A DNA stretch of 64,000 nucleotides, taken from contig JAGGDC010000003.1 of the NCBI GenBank assembly GCA_020809425.1, positions 372,001 through 436,000 of the forward strand, read 5' to 3'. The translations under genes were made by a program, and so were the position numbers. The stretch is from Candidatus Synoicihabitans palmerolidicus. Its GTDB lineage: Bacteria > Verrucomicrobiota > Verrucomicrobiia > Opitutales > Opitutaceae. Under the pieces are notes generated by a model. That model did not search any database. It saw only the letters and a program-made list of their open reading frames with translations, and was not told where the DNA came from. Of this stretch, positions 35,729 to 45,337 are shown piece by piece. Numbering within the stretch: position 1 is the stretch's first letter; every line of letters starts with the position of its first letter.

Positions 35729-36777
35729 GCGTTCGATGTAAAAAAGTCCTTGGTCGCGGCAATCTTTGCCCGCACGGGCCCACCCAGCAGGCACTCCCGG
35801 GCCGGCGCTAAACCGTCGCGCACGGAATCCACGCGACCGGTCACCCACAAGCCCAGGGCCGCATTGAGTACAATCGTGTTCACCAGTCCCTCCGGTCCTT
35901 TGCCGTCCAGCAGCGCATCCACCATGGCCAAATTCTGGGCTACGTCACCGCCTTTCAGATCCTCGAAACTTGACTCCGGTAGCGTGAAATCTCCCGCCCG
36001 CCACGTCGTGTCGATATCACTCAACCGACCCACTCCTCGTACGCGGTTGGCCGTTGCCGTGGTGACTTCGTCAATCCCGCGGCCATCTCCGATGATCCCG
36101 TGAGCCACCACCCCCGCCTTCGTATTCAACAATGAGAGGACATCCGCCATCCGTTCCACCCAACTCTCCGCAAACACTCCCAGAATCACGTGCGCCGGAC
36201 GTCCCGGATTTATGGTGGGGCCCAAAATATTGAACACCGTCCGCCTCCCCTGCGCCGCCAACGCCTTGCGCACCGGCACGATGTGCTTGAACGCCGGATG
36301 AAACGCCGGCGCAAAAAAGAAACAGTAGCCGAGTTGCGCCAAGGCGCCCCGCAGGGTCTCGACCAGCGCATCCGTTCGCACTCCCAACCCCGCCAGAAGA
36401 TCTGCACTGCCGCAAGCCGACGTGATGCCCCGGTTGCCGTGCTTCATGACCGTCACCCCCGCACTCGCCAATACGAGGACCACCATACTCGAGATGTTGA
36501 ATCCCCCGGAATGGTCCCCTCCCGTCCCCACGATATCGATCGCGTCCGCCGCATAAGCCTCCACTCCCGGATTCACCGCCCGTTGCCGAAGCGCTCGTGC
36601 AAACCCGGCGATTTCCCCGGGGGTCTCTCCCTTGTCGGCCAATGCGACCAAAAAATCTCCTTTGGATGCAGGATCGACATCCGCCGACGCCAGCGCCTCC
36701 GCAGCTGATTCAATTTCAGGAGCAATCAATGACTGCGCCGCACGCAGTTTTTCGATCAATGGGGCAAGATCAGACAT
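35725..36777 (-). CDS. trpD: Anthranilate phosphoribosyltransferase
   Basis: Second step of tryptophan synthesis: anthranilate plus PRPP gives phosphoribosylanthranilate. Visible are GTGGDHSGGFNISS (residues 84-97, PRPP site), VMKHGNRGITSACGSADLLA, FFFAPAFHPAFKHIVPVRKA and RTVFNILGPTINPGRPAHVI. 350 residues, normal and intact. Coupled to glmM through an ATGA overlap, an unusual pair with no obvious pathway link; no other trp gene is nearby. Confidence 0.96.
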   Translation of the reverse strand: MSDLAPLIEKLRAAQSLIAPEIESAAEALASADVDPASKGDFLVALADKGETPGEIAGFARALRQRAVNPGVEAYAADAIDIVGTGGDHSGGFNISSMVVLVLASAGVTVMKHGNRGITSACGSADLLAGLGVRTDALVETLRGALAQLGYCFFFAPAFHPAFKHIVPVRKALAAQGRRTVFNILGPTINPGRPAHVILGVFAESWVERMADVLSLLNTKAGVVAHGIIGDGRGIDEVTTATANRVRGVGRLSDIDTTWRAGDFTLPESSFEDLKGGDVAQNLAMVDALLDGKGPEGLVNTIVLNAALGLWVTGRVDSVRDGLAPARECLLGGPVRAKIAATKDFFTSNA

Positions 36778-36859
36778 CGCAGCCCTACCCCAAGCGGAAA
36801 AACGCGCTGCGCAAAGCCAAATCTGGACACAACGCGTCAGTTGTGGGACACGAGGAGCA

Positions 36860-37861
36860 GTGCGCTACGCAATTGCCATCCTCGCCACCATCCTCACGAC
36901 CTGCCTCATCGCAGCTGAAACTGTCCAAACCACCCCTGACACCCCCACGCCCTGCCGCCTAAGTAAACGGGACGCGGTCATACTCGGTGTGGTCGAAGGC
37001 ATCACCGAGTTCCTGCCCATTTCGTCCACCGGGCACCTCATTATCACAAATCACGCCCTCGGCCTCGATGACGAAACTCCTCTCGTCGACGCCTCGGGAC
37101 GAACCATGTGGCTCAAGCCTCCGTCTCCGGAGCATCCCGAAGGCGTCCCGCTCACGCTCAAACTCGCCGCCGATACCTACATTGTTGTCATCCAAGTCGG
37201 CGCGATCGCCGCCGTCGTGTTTATTTTCTGGTCCTCCCTTGCCTCCATGTTACGCGGACTGGCCGGTCATGACGCGGCTGGGCTCCGCCTCCTGCGCAAC
37301 ATCGCTCTGGCATTTTTCCTTGTGGTATTTGTGGGTCTCGCCATTGATGACTGGATCGATGCCAATCTTTTCACCCTGACGACCGTGATCGCCGCGCTCG
37401 TCGTTGGCGCCGGCTTCATGTGGGCGGCCGAACGGTGGCGCAAGGGTCAGCATAAGCAGCCGACCAAAGAGCCTGCCGACTTGACCCCTCGCGAGGCGGT
37501 CCAAATCGGCTTCATTCAGTGCTTGGCTCTCTGGCCCGGTATGAGCCGCTCCATGGTGACCATGGTGGGGGGCTACTTTTGCGGCCTAGCTCCCGCCAAA
37601 GCTGCTGAATTTAGCTTCTTGGTCGGACTCCCCGTTCTCGGCGGCGCTGCAGTTTACAAGGGCCTGCGGGCCGGTCCAGCCATGATCTCTCTCTTCGGTT
37701 GGTCCGAAATGCTGATCGGAGGCGCCGTCGCTGCGGTTTCAGCCGGAATCGCGGTACGATTTCTCGTTTCTTACCTCCAACGTTTCGGTCTGGGAGTCTT
37801 TGCGGTCTACCGTGTAGTGCTCGCTATTTTCCTCACACCTTGGACTCTCGATCTCATTTGA
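36860..37861 (+). CDS. uppP: Undecaprenyl-diphosphatase
   Basis: Recycles undecaprenyl pyrophosphate to the monophosphate lipid carrier for peptidoglycan. GTG start at 36860 with a GAGGAG ribosome site just upstream; a further upstream frame is not coding. An N-terminal signal-like segment (AIAILATILTTCLIAAE) precedes the family motifs GVVEGITEFLPISSTGHLI (residues 43-61, catalytic Glu and SSTGH) and LALWPGMSRSMVTMVGGY (catalytic Arg). An insertion of about 30 residues (MWLKPPSPEHPEGVPLTL region) between TM1 and TM2 makes it longer than the E. coli protein. Divergent from trpD. Confidence 0.94.
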   Translation: MRYAIAILATILTTCLIAAETVQTTPDTPTPCRLSKRDAVILGVVEGITEFLPISSTGHLIITNHALGLDDETPLVDASGRTMWLKPPSPEHPEGVPLTLKLAADTYIVVIQVGAIAAVVFIFWSSLASMLRGLAGHDAAGLRLLRNIALAFFLVVFVGLAIDDWIDANLFTLTTVIAALVVGAGFMWAAERWRKGQHKQPTKEPADLTPREAVQIGFIQCLALWPGMSRSMVTMVGGYFCGLAPAKAAEFSFLVGLPVLGGAAVYKGLRAGPAMISLFGWSEMLIGGAVAAVSAGIAVRFLVSYLQRFGLGVFAVYRVVLAIFLTPWTLDLI

Positions 37862-37984
37862 CCCAACTCCGCAAAGGATAATCGCTTGACGCCCCCCAAC
37901 CCCGGTCTTTAGTTATCCATCTTTACCAAAACCGAAGGGCTCGATTTTCGTAACCTCACGCACCCTCAATTAACATCGCCCGTC

Positions 37985-38164
37985 ATGGCCCAACCAAAAC
38001 GCAAAACATCCAAACGTCGCAGTGCCAACCGCCGCGCCGCCAACGCTTTCAAGGCTCCCGAGCTCTCCATCGATCCTACGGACGGTTCAGCCGTCCGTCC
38101 GCATCGCGTAAATCTGAATACCGGGATGTATCGAGGTCGCCAGGTGCTCGATGTCAACGTCTGA
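37985..38164 (+). CDS. rpmF: 50S ribosomal protein L32
   Basis: 59 residues: MAQPKRKTSKRRSANRRAAN opens the typical L32 N-terminus, and the end carries NLNTGMYRGRQVLDV. The zinc Cys of some L32 forms are absent, i.e. the C-minus type. It overlaps plsX by 14 bases in the classic rpmF-plsX-fabH order. Confidence 0.92.
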   Translation: MAQPKRKTSKRRSANRRAANAFKAPELSIDPTDGSAVRPHRVNLNTGMYRGRQVLDVNV

Positions 38165-39278
38165 GCACTCCGCCTCGGAAATATTGATCCGTCCGGCAAT
38201 TCTCACGGATGGAAATCCCCAAAGGCGAACCCGCCGCATCGCGCTCGACGCGATGGGCGGAGATATGGGCCCCGGCGAGGTTGTTTCGGCCCTTCAACTT
38301 GCCCTGCAAGAATTTGGGGACTTGTGTCCCGTTACCATAATCGGTGACGAAGCACAGCTCTCCCCACTCTTGGGGCAGGCCAAACTGACTAACCACCCCA
38401 AGGTGTCACTCCTCCATGCCAGCGAGGTGATCACCATGGCGGACAAGGTCATGACCGCAATCAAGCGTAAGCGAGATTCGTCGATGCTAAAAGCCATCGA
38501 ACTCGTCAACGAGGGCGAGGCTCGTGCCGTCATCAGCACCGGCAATACCAGAATTTTAGTCTCCGCCGGGACCCTGAAACTGCGCACCTTGGCGGGAGTC
38601 GAACGCCCCGCCCTGTCACCCGTCATCCCTCGAGAAGGCGGACACTTTATCCTCATTGATACCGGAGCCAATCCCGAGGCCAATCCCGTCCACTTGGTGC
38701 ACAACGCCATTTTAGGCAGCCACTACGCCCACATGAAACTGGGCATCGAGAAGCCCCGAGTCGGACTGCTCACCATCGGCACCGAAGAAGGCAAGGGCAA
38801 CGCCGTCATTAACGGCACCCATGAGAGTCTGAAATCGCTCGGCAACTTGGTGAACTACGTGGGACCGGTCGAAGGGTTTCAGGTCTTCCTCGATCATGTG
38901 GACGTCATCGTCTGCGACGGATTCACTGGAAATATTTGTCTGAAGAGCTGGGAATCTCTCTCCAAATTTTTCCGCAATGAGTTAAAGGCTCAGATGCTGT
39001 CTTCACCTCTTCGGCGACTGGGTGGCCTGCTCGCTAGGGGCGCGTTCACTGGATTGCGTCACCGTATTCAACCCGAACGTTACGGCGGCGCTCCGCTCCT
39101 CGGACTACGTGGCACCATCCTCAAAGCTCACGGTTCCGCCAATCGCTACGCCCTCATGAATGCCTTGGGCGATGCCAGCGAATTTATTCGAGAGGACCGT
39201 ACCAGCCGCATCGAAGCCGACATCGATCGTGCCAACAAAATCCTCCTACCGGAAGCGGTCGATGTGAACGGACGGTGA
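38151..39278 (+). CDS. plsX: Phosphate acyltransferase PlsX
   Basis: Makes acyl-phosphate from acyl-ACP for phospholipid synthesis. The core begins RRIALDAMGGDMGPGEVVSA (DAMGGD is diagnostic), then ARAVISTGNTRILVSAGTLK, GGHFILIDTGANPEANPVHL, LLTIGTEEGKGNAVI and VIVCDGFTGNICLKSWES. The C-terminal amphipathic region and GSANRYALMNALGDASEFI are typical. The N-terminal about 30 residues are extra relative to most homologues, and an internal start is possible. 375 residues, intact. Confidence 0.95.
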   Translation: MSTSEHSASEILIRPAILTDGNPQRRTRRIALDAMGGDMGPGEVVSALQLALQEFGDLCPVTIIGDEAQLSPLLGQAKLTNHPKVSLLHASEVITMADKVMTAIKRKRDSSMLKAIELVNEGEARAVISTGNTRILVSAGTLKLRTLAGVERPALSPVIPREGGHFILIDTGANPEANPVHLVHNAILGSHYAHMKLGIEKPRVGLLTIGTEEGKGNAVINGTHESLKSLGNLVNYVGPVEGFQVFLDHVDVIVCDGFTGNICLKSWESLSKFFRNELKAQMLSSPLRRLGGLLARGAFTGLRHRIQPERYGGAPLLGLRGTILKAHGSANRYALMNALGDASEFIREDRTSRIEADIDRANKILLPEAVDVNGR

Positions 39279-39293
39279 GCCACCTCTCTCATA

Positions 39294-40286
39294 ATGGCCG
39301 CCTCCACTTTTCCCATTCTGGGCACCGGATCCATACGCGCCGTCGCGCATCATGATCGAACAACGATCTGGCCGAGATCGTGGAGACATCCGACGAGTGG
39401 ATTTTTACCCGCACCGGCATCCGCGAACGCCGTATCGCCGCCGACGGCGAATTGACCTCCGATCTCGCCGCCGCCGCCTCCGAAGCGGCCCTGTGCGACG
39501 CCGGGATCTCCTCCGCTGACATCGATCTCATCATTTTGGCCACGGTCACTCCCGATTTGCCCATGCCGGCAACCGCCTGTATCGTGCAAGCCAAACTGGG
39601 AGTCCCGTCCCATGCCGCTTGTTTCGACGTGCAAGCTGCCTGCTCCGGCTTCATCTACGCTCTCGATACCGCCTGGGCCATGCTGCAGTCCGGGCGCTAC
39701 CGCCAGGCCTTGATCATCGGCGCCGAAAAACTCTCCACCGTCCTCGATTGGACTAATCGCACCACCTGCGTGTTCTTCGGCGATGCCGCCGGCGCCGGCG
39801 TCATTGGCCCGGCGCCCTTCGGCTCGACCGGAGCCATCAAAGGCGCTCGCCTCTATTCCGAGGGAGGCAACCCCGATTTATTGTGCATTCCTGGTGGCGG
39901 ATCCGGCTTCCCCGTGCCGGGCCCGGGGGATCCTCCTCGGCATATCAAAATGCGTGGACGCGAAGTCTTCAAATTCGCCGTGCGCGAAATGAAGGACGCC
40001 GCTCGAGACATTCTGGAACAACTTGACGTGTCACCGGACAAAATCTCGTGCGTCATTCCTCATCAAGCGAACCTGCGTATCATTGACGCCATCGCCCAAT
40101 ATTTAGAACTCCCTGTGGACCGTTTTTTTTGTGAATCTCGACCGCTACGGCAACACTTCTGCTGCCTCGATTCCACTGGCCATTGATGAAGCCCGACGCG
40201 TCGGACGCATCAAACCCGGTGACTTAACTCTGCTCGTCGCCTTTGGAGCGGGCTTGACCTATGGTAGCGCACTGGTTCACTGGTAA
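39294..40286 (+). CDS. fabH: Beta-ketoacyl-ACP synthase III, frameshifted
   Basis: Starts fatty acid elongation by condensing acetyl-CoA with malonyl-ACP. ATG at 39294 gives [13 protein letters not shown]; two small shifts near 39332 and 39357 restore YAPSRIM and [20 protein letters not shown]. Catalytic residues are present: Cys in [17 protein letters not shown], His in [11 protein letters not shown] and, after a shift at the T8 run near 40124-40131, Asn in [20 protein letters not shown]. The C-terminal [17 protein letters not shown] is typical. Third gene of rpmF-plsX-fabH. All breaks look like sequence errors in an essential gene. Confidence 0.93.
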
Positions 40287-40294
40287 TACCTCTC

Positions 40295-41380
40295 ATGTCC
40301 TCTATTTCGATGCGTCGTATTAGCGCCTTTATTCTCCTCGCCTTTTTCATCGGCTTCTCCGCCAACCTCCGGGCCGAACTTGTTTGGACACCTGGCGACG
40401 GCTGGCGCATCAAAGGGGGAGCCTTCTCCGGCTTGGTCGGAGCCGATGCCCGTAACGCACTGGAGCTCATGAATAAAGCTCGTGCGGCCGAGGAGAGAGG
40501 CAGTAAGCGCAGTGCGCTGCGCGCCTACAAAAAGGTCACCAATGCCTATCCCAACTCAATCTACGCCCCTGAGGCTTCTTTCTGCATCGGCCACCTGCGC
40601 CTCGCCAATCGCCAATACTACAAGGCGTTCGAAGCGTTTCAGAAAATTATGACGCGCTACCCCAACAGCGATCGCTTCAATGAGGTGTTGGGCCAACAAT
40701 TTGAAATTGCCACCAGTCTCATGAACGGCGCCCGTAACTACCTCTGGGGTTGGTTGCCGAGCTTCAAGAATCGCGAACGCGCCATTACCTATTTCGAGTG
40801 GGTCATCGCCAGCGCCCCGTATAGCGACTACGCGCCCCTCGCGCTCATGAACGTGGCCCGTACCCATCAGCGTCTGAAAAACACGCCCTACGCCATCGAT
40901 GCCTTGGACCGGTTGATCAACAACTACTACCAAAGCTTGCTCGCCCCCGACGCCTACCTGCAGCTCGCTCAAAGCCACGCTTCCCTGGTCGACGGTCCCA
41001 ACTACGACCAAGAGTCCACTCGCGAGGCCATCACTTATTTTCAGGATTTCATGATCCTGTTCTCCGAGGACAGCGGCCTTTCCGACGCCCAGGAAGGGCT
41101 CAACGACATGAAGACGGTCTTCGCCGAAAGTAAGATGGTCCTCGGTGACTACTACCTGAAGTATCGTAAAAATTACCAAGGAGCCCGCGTCTTCTATAAC
41201 GAAGCCATTACCGATTTCCCCAATTCTGCCGTCGCCGACCGCGCCCGTTCTCAACTGGAAATCGTCGACGCTCGCGAAGCCGCTTTGGTCATCTCCAGTA
41301 AGATCGACGAAAACGGCGATCCGATCAACCTCGAGAAAACCGCTCCGCAACCTCGAAAGAAATTCCTCGGAATCTTCTAA
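40295..41380 (+). CDS. BamD-like outer membrane assembly protein (TPR)
   Basis: Starts 8 bp after fabH. MSSISMRRISAFILLAFFIG with ANLRAEL is a signal peptide, without a lipobox cysteine at the usual place. Tetratricopeptide-like repeats follow (SALRAYKKVTNAYPNSIYAP, KAFEAFQKIMTRYPNSDRFN, REAITYFQDFMILFSEDSGL, GARVFYNEAITDFPNSAVAD); the YPNS repeat ends are typical of BamD/YfiO. 361 residues is longer than E. coli BamD but usual for Verrucomicrobiota. It precedes lptE-like and lptD genes, supporting a role in outer membrane biogenesis. Confidence 0.85.
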   Translation: MSSISMRRISAFILLAFFIGFSANLRAELVWTPGDGWRIKGGAFSGLVGADARNALELMNKARAAEERGSKRSALRAYKKVTNAYPNSIYAPEASFCIGHLRLANRQYYKAFEAFQKIMTRYPNSDRFNEVLGQQFEIATSLMNGARNYLWGWLPSFKNRERAITYFEWVIASAPYSDYAPLALMNVARTHQRLKNTPYAIDALDRLINNYYQSLLAPDAYLQLAQSHASLVDGPNYDQESTREAITYFQDFMILFSEDSGLSDAQEGLNDMKTVFAESKMVLGDYYLKYRKNYQGARVFYNEAITDFPNSAVADRARSQLEIVDAREAALVISSKIDENGDPINLEKTAPQPRKKFLGIF

Positions 41381-41423
41381 CCCGGTTCGGTCTGCGGTCT
41401 CTCGCCCCACCTTGTCCTTCGGA

Positions 41424-41967
41424 ATGCCGACATTGCCCGTAGTATTCCACACGCGATCCTTCCTCCTAATCATAGGAGGATTCTTCGGAGCCGCTTTCTT
41501 CTCCGGCTGCGCGCACTACCGCCTCGGCCAAGGGGAAGACGCGTTGACCTTCGAGACCCTTTACGTCGCCCCCATTACCAACGAAGCGGCCGTTCCTCAG
41601 GCTGTCGCCGTTGTCAGTCGCCAATTGCGCACTGCCCTTATCCGAGACGGCCGCATCACCCTGGCTTCCGATCCCTCCGCCGCCGACGCCGTCTTAAACG
41701 TAAAATTGGTCGACTACGGCCGCACCTTCACCGCTGTCCTGCCCAACGACACTGCACTCGCCCGAAAATTCGATCTCGAACTCTCGGCGGTCTACTCATT
41801 GACGGATCACCGCACAGGCAAAACGCTCTTCAAAAAACCGCACTGTGATGGTCACTCGCCAAATTTTCGGCGATGATGGCCAAAATCCGGCCGAATATCA
41901 GGCGCTCCCCCTCCTGGCCGATCAACTTGCCGATTGGGTGGCGCATGCCGTGCTCGACGTCTGGTGA
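41424..41967 (+). CDS. lptE: LptE-like LPS assembly lipoprotein, one frameshift
   Basis: Signal peptide with lipobox FFSGC (Cys29) marks an outer membrane lipoprotein. The rest shows the LptE pattern: CAHYRLGQ, FETLYVAPITNEAAVPQAVA, VSRQLRTALIRDGRITLAS and VLNVKLVDYGRTFTAVLP. A shift near 41835 (FKK run) is needed to continue TVMVTRQIFGDDGQNPAEYQ and LADQLADWVAHAVLDVW-stop. LptE plugs the LptD barrel for LPS export; lptD is 3.4 kb downstream. Confidence 0.8.
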
Positions 41968-41989
41968 TTGAAGGGTTCGACTGGGTCCC

Positions 41990-42655
41990 GTGAAGTTTGC
42001 TCCACTGCTCGCCCCTTCTCTTTTAGCTGGTGATCACGCCGCACTCGGCGACAGCGCCGAAGTTGTGCCCGCCCACGGCCTCCGCTGGCTCCATATAGAT
42101 ATCATGGATGCCCACTTCGTGCCGAATCTCACCTTCGGTCCCGAAATCGTCGCCGCTCTGCACCGTCGCCCCGCCCTGCAAGACACGTTCTTCGATACTC
42201 ACCTCATGCTCGGCGAGCCTCAGCATTACGTCGAAGCTTTCGCCCAAGCAGGGTCAAATCTGATCAGCATTCACATCGAACCCGACTACAACCATGCCGC
42301 CACCCTTCGCCACATTCGCGAACTGGGTTGCCAAAACGGGATCGTACTTAATCCCGATACCCCGGCCAAAGCCATCGAACCTTACCTCAATCAAGTCGAT
42401 CTTGTACTGATTATGACCGTGCAACCCGGATTCGGAAGCCAGAATTTCCGCCGGACCATGATGCCCAAACTCGAACAAATCGACACCTGGCGGCAAGAAC
42501 GTGCTCTCCCATTCCGTCTCGAAGTCGACGGTGGCGTCGATCTCACCACCGGTCCGCTTTGCTGTGCCGCTGGAGCCGATACCTTCGTGGCCGGCACCTC
42601 GTTCTTCAAAGCCACCGACCGCGCCGCCTTCGTCGCCGCAGTTCAAGATTGGTAA
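41990..42655 (+). CDS. rpe: Ribulose-phosphate 3-epimerase
   Basis: Interconverts ribulose 5-phosphate and xylulose 5-phosphate in the pentose phosphate pathway. GTG start at 41990 gives LLAPSLLAGDHAALGDSAE, then LHIDIMDAHFVPNLTFGPEI (metal His35 and catalytic Asp37), THLMLGEP, IMTVQPGFGSQNFR and LEVDGGVDLTTGPLCCAAGA (second catalytic Asp). A TIM-barrel protein of normal length (221 residues), intact. A small inverted repeat TTCCGTT/AACGGAA lies 6 bp after the stop but has no T tract. Confidence 0.95.
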   Translation: MKFAPLLAPSLLAGDHAALGDSAEVVPAHGLRWLHIDIMDAHFVPNLTFGPEIVAALHRRPALQDTFFDTHLMLGEPQHYVEAFAQAGSNLISIHIEPDYNHAATLRHIRELGCQNGIVLNPDTPAKAIEPYLNQVDLVLIMTVQPGFGSQNFRRTMMPKLEQIDTWRQERALPFRLEVDGGVDLTTGPLCCAAGADTFVAGTSFFKATDRAAFVAAVQDW

Positions 42656-42780
42656 ATTTCATTCCGTTCAAACGGAAGGCGAATCGAATGGAATTAGTTT
42701 AATCCTAGAAAACGCAGTTCACATCAGAAGCCGCATGTGAAAAAGTTATGTTATCCCGTCGGTGAGTGGGTTTCAAACGT

Positions 42781-42876
42781 ACACAGGCAGGTGAACAAAT
42801 CGATGCCCTCGACGGACCGTAACTCGTTCCCACTTCGCGCCCTTCGTTCCCTTCTGTAACATCCAACTTCGGAATT
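42781..42876 (-). repeat. Dispersed intergenic repeat, copy 2
   Basis: Reverse-orientation copy of the sequence at 10218-10312; shared stretches include AATTCCGAAGTTGGATGTTA and GAGTTACGGTCCGTCGA. It occupies the middle of the 320-bp gap between rpe and glgB; I see nothing else in that gap. Confidence 0.7.
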
Positions 42877-42976
42877 TAGGTTCAATCTGCGTCCGAATCC
42901 CGCCCGACCTTCGAATTCGTGATCTCTTGTTCCAACGAGGACACGGACGTACCCCAGACCGAAAATCAGTAAGGCT

Positions 42977-45188
42977 TCAACTGGCCGACCACTTGAAGAT
43001 CGTCGTGCTCAAGGGAGGAATCGTCAGACTCAGACTCTGGGCAAATCCATCAGCTTCGACTTCTTCAGTGTGCACTTCGCCGGCGTTCCCCACGCCCGAA
43101 CCGCCGTAGTACTCACTGTTCGAATTGATGACCTCGCCCCACCGACCACCTCGCGGCGCACCTATCCGGTAAGCTTCCTTGGTGGACGGCGTAAAATGAC
43201 CGACCACTAGAAACACCGTTTCCTCGGATTCGTCCTGTCGGAAATATGAGATAATGCTGTCGTCCGTGTCATGCGCCGCCACCCAGCGAAACCCATCTGG
43301 CTTCAAGTCATTAGTGCTCAGCACGGGCTCGGACGCATAGAGTTTATTGAGATCCCGCACCAGTAATCGCACTCCTTCGTGATCGATATATTGGCACAAA
43401 TGCCAATCGAGACTGCCGGCATAGTTCCACTCATGCGACTGCCCAAATTCGCAGCCCATGAAGAGACTCTTTTTCCCCGGCCAACTCCACATGTGTGCGT
43501 AGAGGGCCCGCAAATTCGCTGCTTTTCCCGGAATGTGCCACGCGCCCATTTTGTAGAGCATGGAGTTTTTACCGTGCACTACTTCGTCATGCGAAAACAC
43601 CGAAACGAAATTTTCTGACCATTGATACAACGCGCCAAAGGTGAGGTCGTTTTGGTGCCATTTGCGATGCACCGGATCCTGCTCGAAGTAGCGCAACGTA
43701 TCGTGCATCCATCCCATGTTCCACTTGAAGTCGAACCCTATGCCGCCCTCGTCCACCGATTTGCTGATGCCTGCAAACGCGGTCGACTCCTCTGCGATCA
43801 TCAATACTCCCGGATAGTAGTCGTGCACCAATCGATTGGTATCTCTCAGGAAATCCATCGCTTCCAAATTCTCCCGTCCTCCGTGCTTATTGGGGATCCA
43901 TTCGCCTTCTTTGCGCGAATAATCGAGGTAAAGCATCGATGCCACCGCATCGACCCGTAAGCCGTCGATATGGTATCGGTCCAACCATGCCAGCGCATTC
44001 GCGACTAGGAATCCGCGCACTTCGTGTCGGCCAAAGTTGAAAATCAACGTCCCCCAATCCATGTGCGCTCCTTGGCGGGGATCCTCGTGTTCGTAAAGAT
44101 GCGTCCCATCAAACTCGGCCAATGCAAAGCTGTCTCGAGGAAAATGCGCCGGCACCCAATCCAGAATGATGCCCAGTCCTCGTTGATGGAGATGGTCGAC
44201 GAAATACGCGAAATCATCCGGGGTTCCGAACCGATGGGTCGGCGCATAAAAACCCCGTCACTTGGTAACCCCAGGATCCTTCGAATGGATGCTCTGCCAA
44301 GGGCATGACCTCGATGTGCGTGAACCCCATTTCCAAAGCGTAATCGGCCAGCATCGGCGCCAGCTCACGGTAGTTGAATGGTCGTCCGCCATCCTCAACT
44401 TGACGTTTCCAAGATCCCAGATGCACTTCGTAGATCGAGATCGCGCGATCTATGCTGCCAGCCTGCTCCTGCCGCTGTGTCATCCAACTTGCGTCCTGCC
44501 ACTCGTGCTTACGCGTATTGTGCACAATGGACGCATTGCCGGGAGGTGCTTCAAAATAAGTCCCGAAGGGATCCGTCTTCACCAGCAAATTATCACGCTG
44601 GTCCAATAACTCAAATTTGTAGAGCTCACCCTCTTTCAAGCCGGGGATAAACAACTCCCAGACTCCCGAACCGCCCAAGGGTCGCATGGGAAAATACCGA
44701 CCATCCCAGTGGTTGAAGTTCCCCATCACGGACACGCGCTTGGCACTGGGCGCCCACACCGCAAACGAGACTCCCGCCACCCCGTCAATCGCCCGCACGT
44801 GCGAACCCAGTTTGGTATAGATCCGGTGGTCATTGCCTTCATTGAACAAATACAAGTCCTGCTCTCCCAAGGTGGGCAGAAAACTATACGGATCATAAAA
44901 CTGCCGGATCTCACCCGTGGCGAAATGCGCCCGTAACTGGTAGGCAAATACGCTCTTCCGTCGCGGAATGAACACCTCGAACAATCCCTCATCCGCCACC
45001 CGCACCATTTCCAAGGTCTTGTTCGTTTTCAGATCCACCACTTCACAAGCGGTGGCGTCCTTCAGGAAGACTCGGACGTACAACCCGAAAGCACGGCCCT
45101 GCTTGGAGGGATGCATGCCCAACACATCGTGCGGTTTAGCCTCGTGAGCGTTGCGGAGAGAATCGATTTGGGCGGAAGTTAAAGCCAC
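42977..45188 (-). CDS. glgB: 1,4-alpha-glucan branching enzyme, one frameshift
   Basis: Forms alpha-1,6 branches in glycogen. The N-terminal part has an extra module and CBM48 ([20 protein letters not shown]), then [17 protein letters not shown] and [21 protein letters not shown] break at an A5 run near 44249 separates GYQVTGF from [16 protein letters not shown]. The GH13 core follows: [18 protein letters not shown] (nucleophile Asp), [12 protein letters not shown] (acid Glu) and [18 protein letters not shown] (third Asp). The C-terminal beta domain ends [16 protein letters not shown] propose GTG 45188 as start; this is uncertain because no clear ribosome site is seen. Divergent from lptD. 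Confidence 0.93.
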
Positions 45189-45337
45189 AATAGAAAGAGG
45201 GACGCGGGAGGACGTTAGCCAATCGAACCGTGCGCGTCGAGTCACGACCGCAGCTTTCGTGGTCCCGTCGCCACGTGAAGTTTTATCCAAATCCACCCTC
45301 GGCTTGCTTCCCTCCCTCCGCCTTCCTTTGCTCCACG

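Noticed and set aside
34403-35848. GlmM start at 35848 (481 codons)
   Set aside because: The extra 40 residues are antisense-free trpD sequence in another frame; MKRRYFGTDG at 35728 is the true GlmM start.
42656-42680. Terminator after rpe
   Set aside because: TTCCGTT/AACGGAA pairs well but lacks a T tract and has a 2-nt loop, so I do not call it a terminator.
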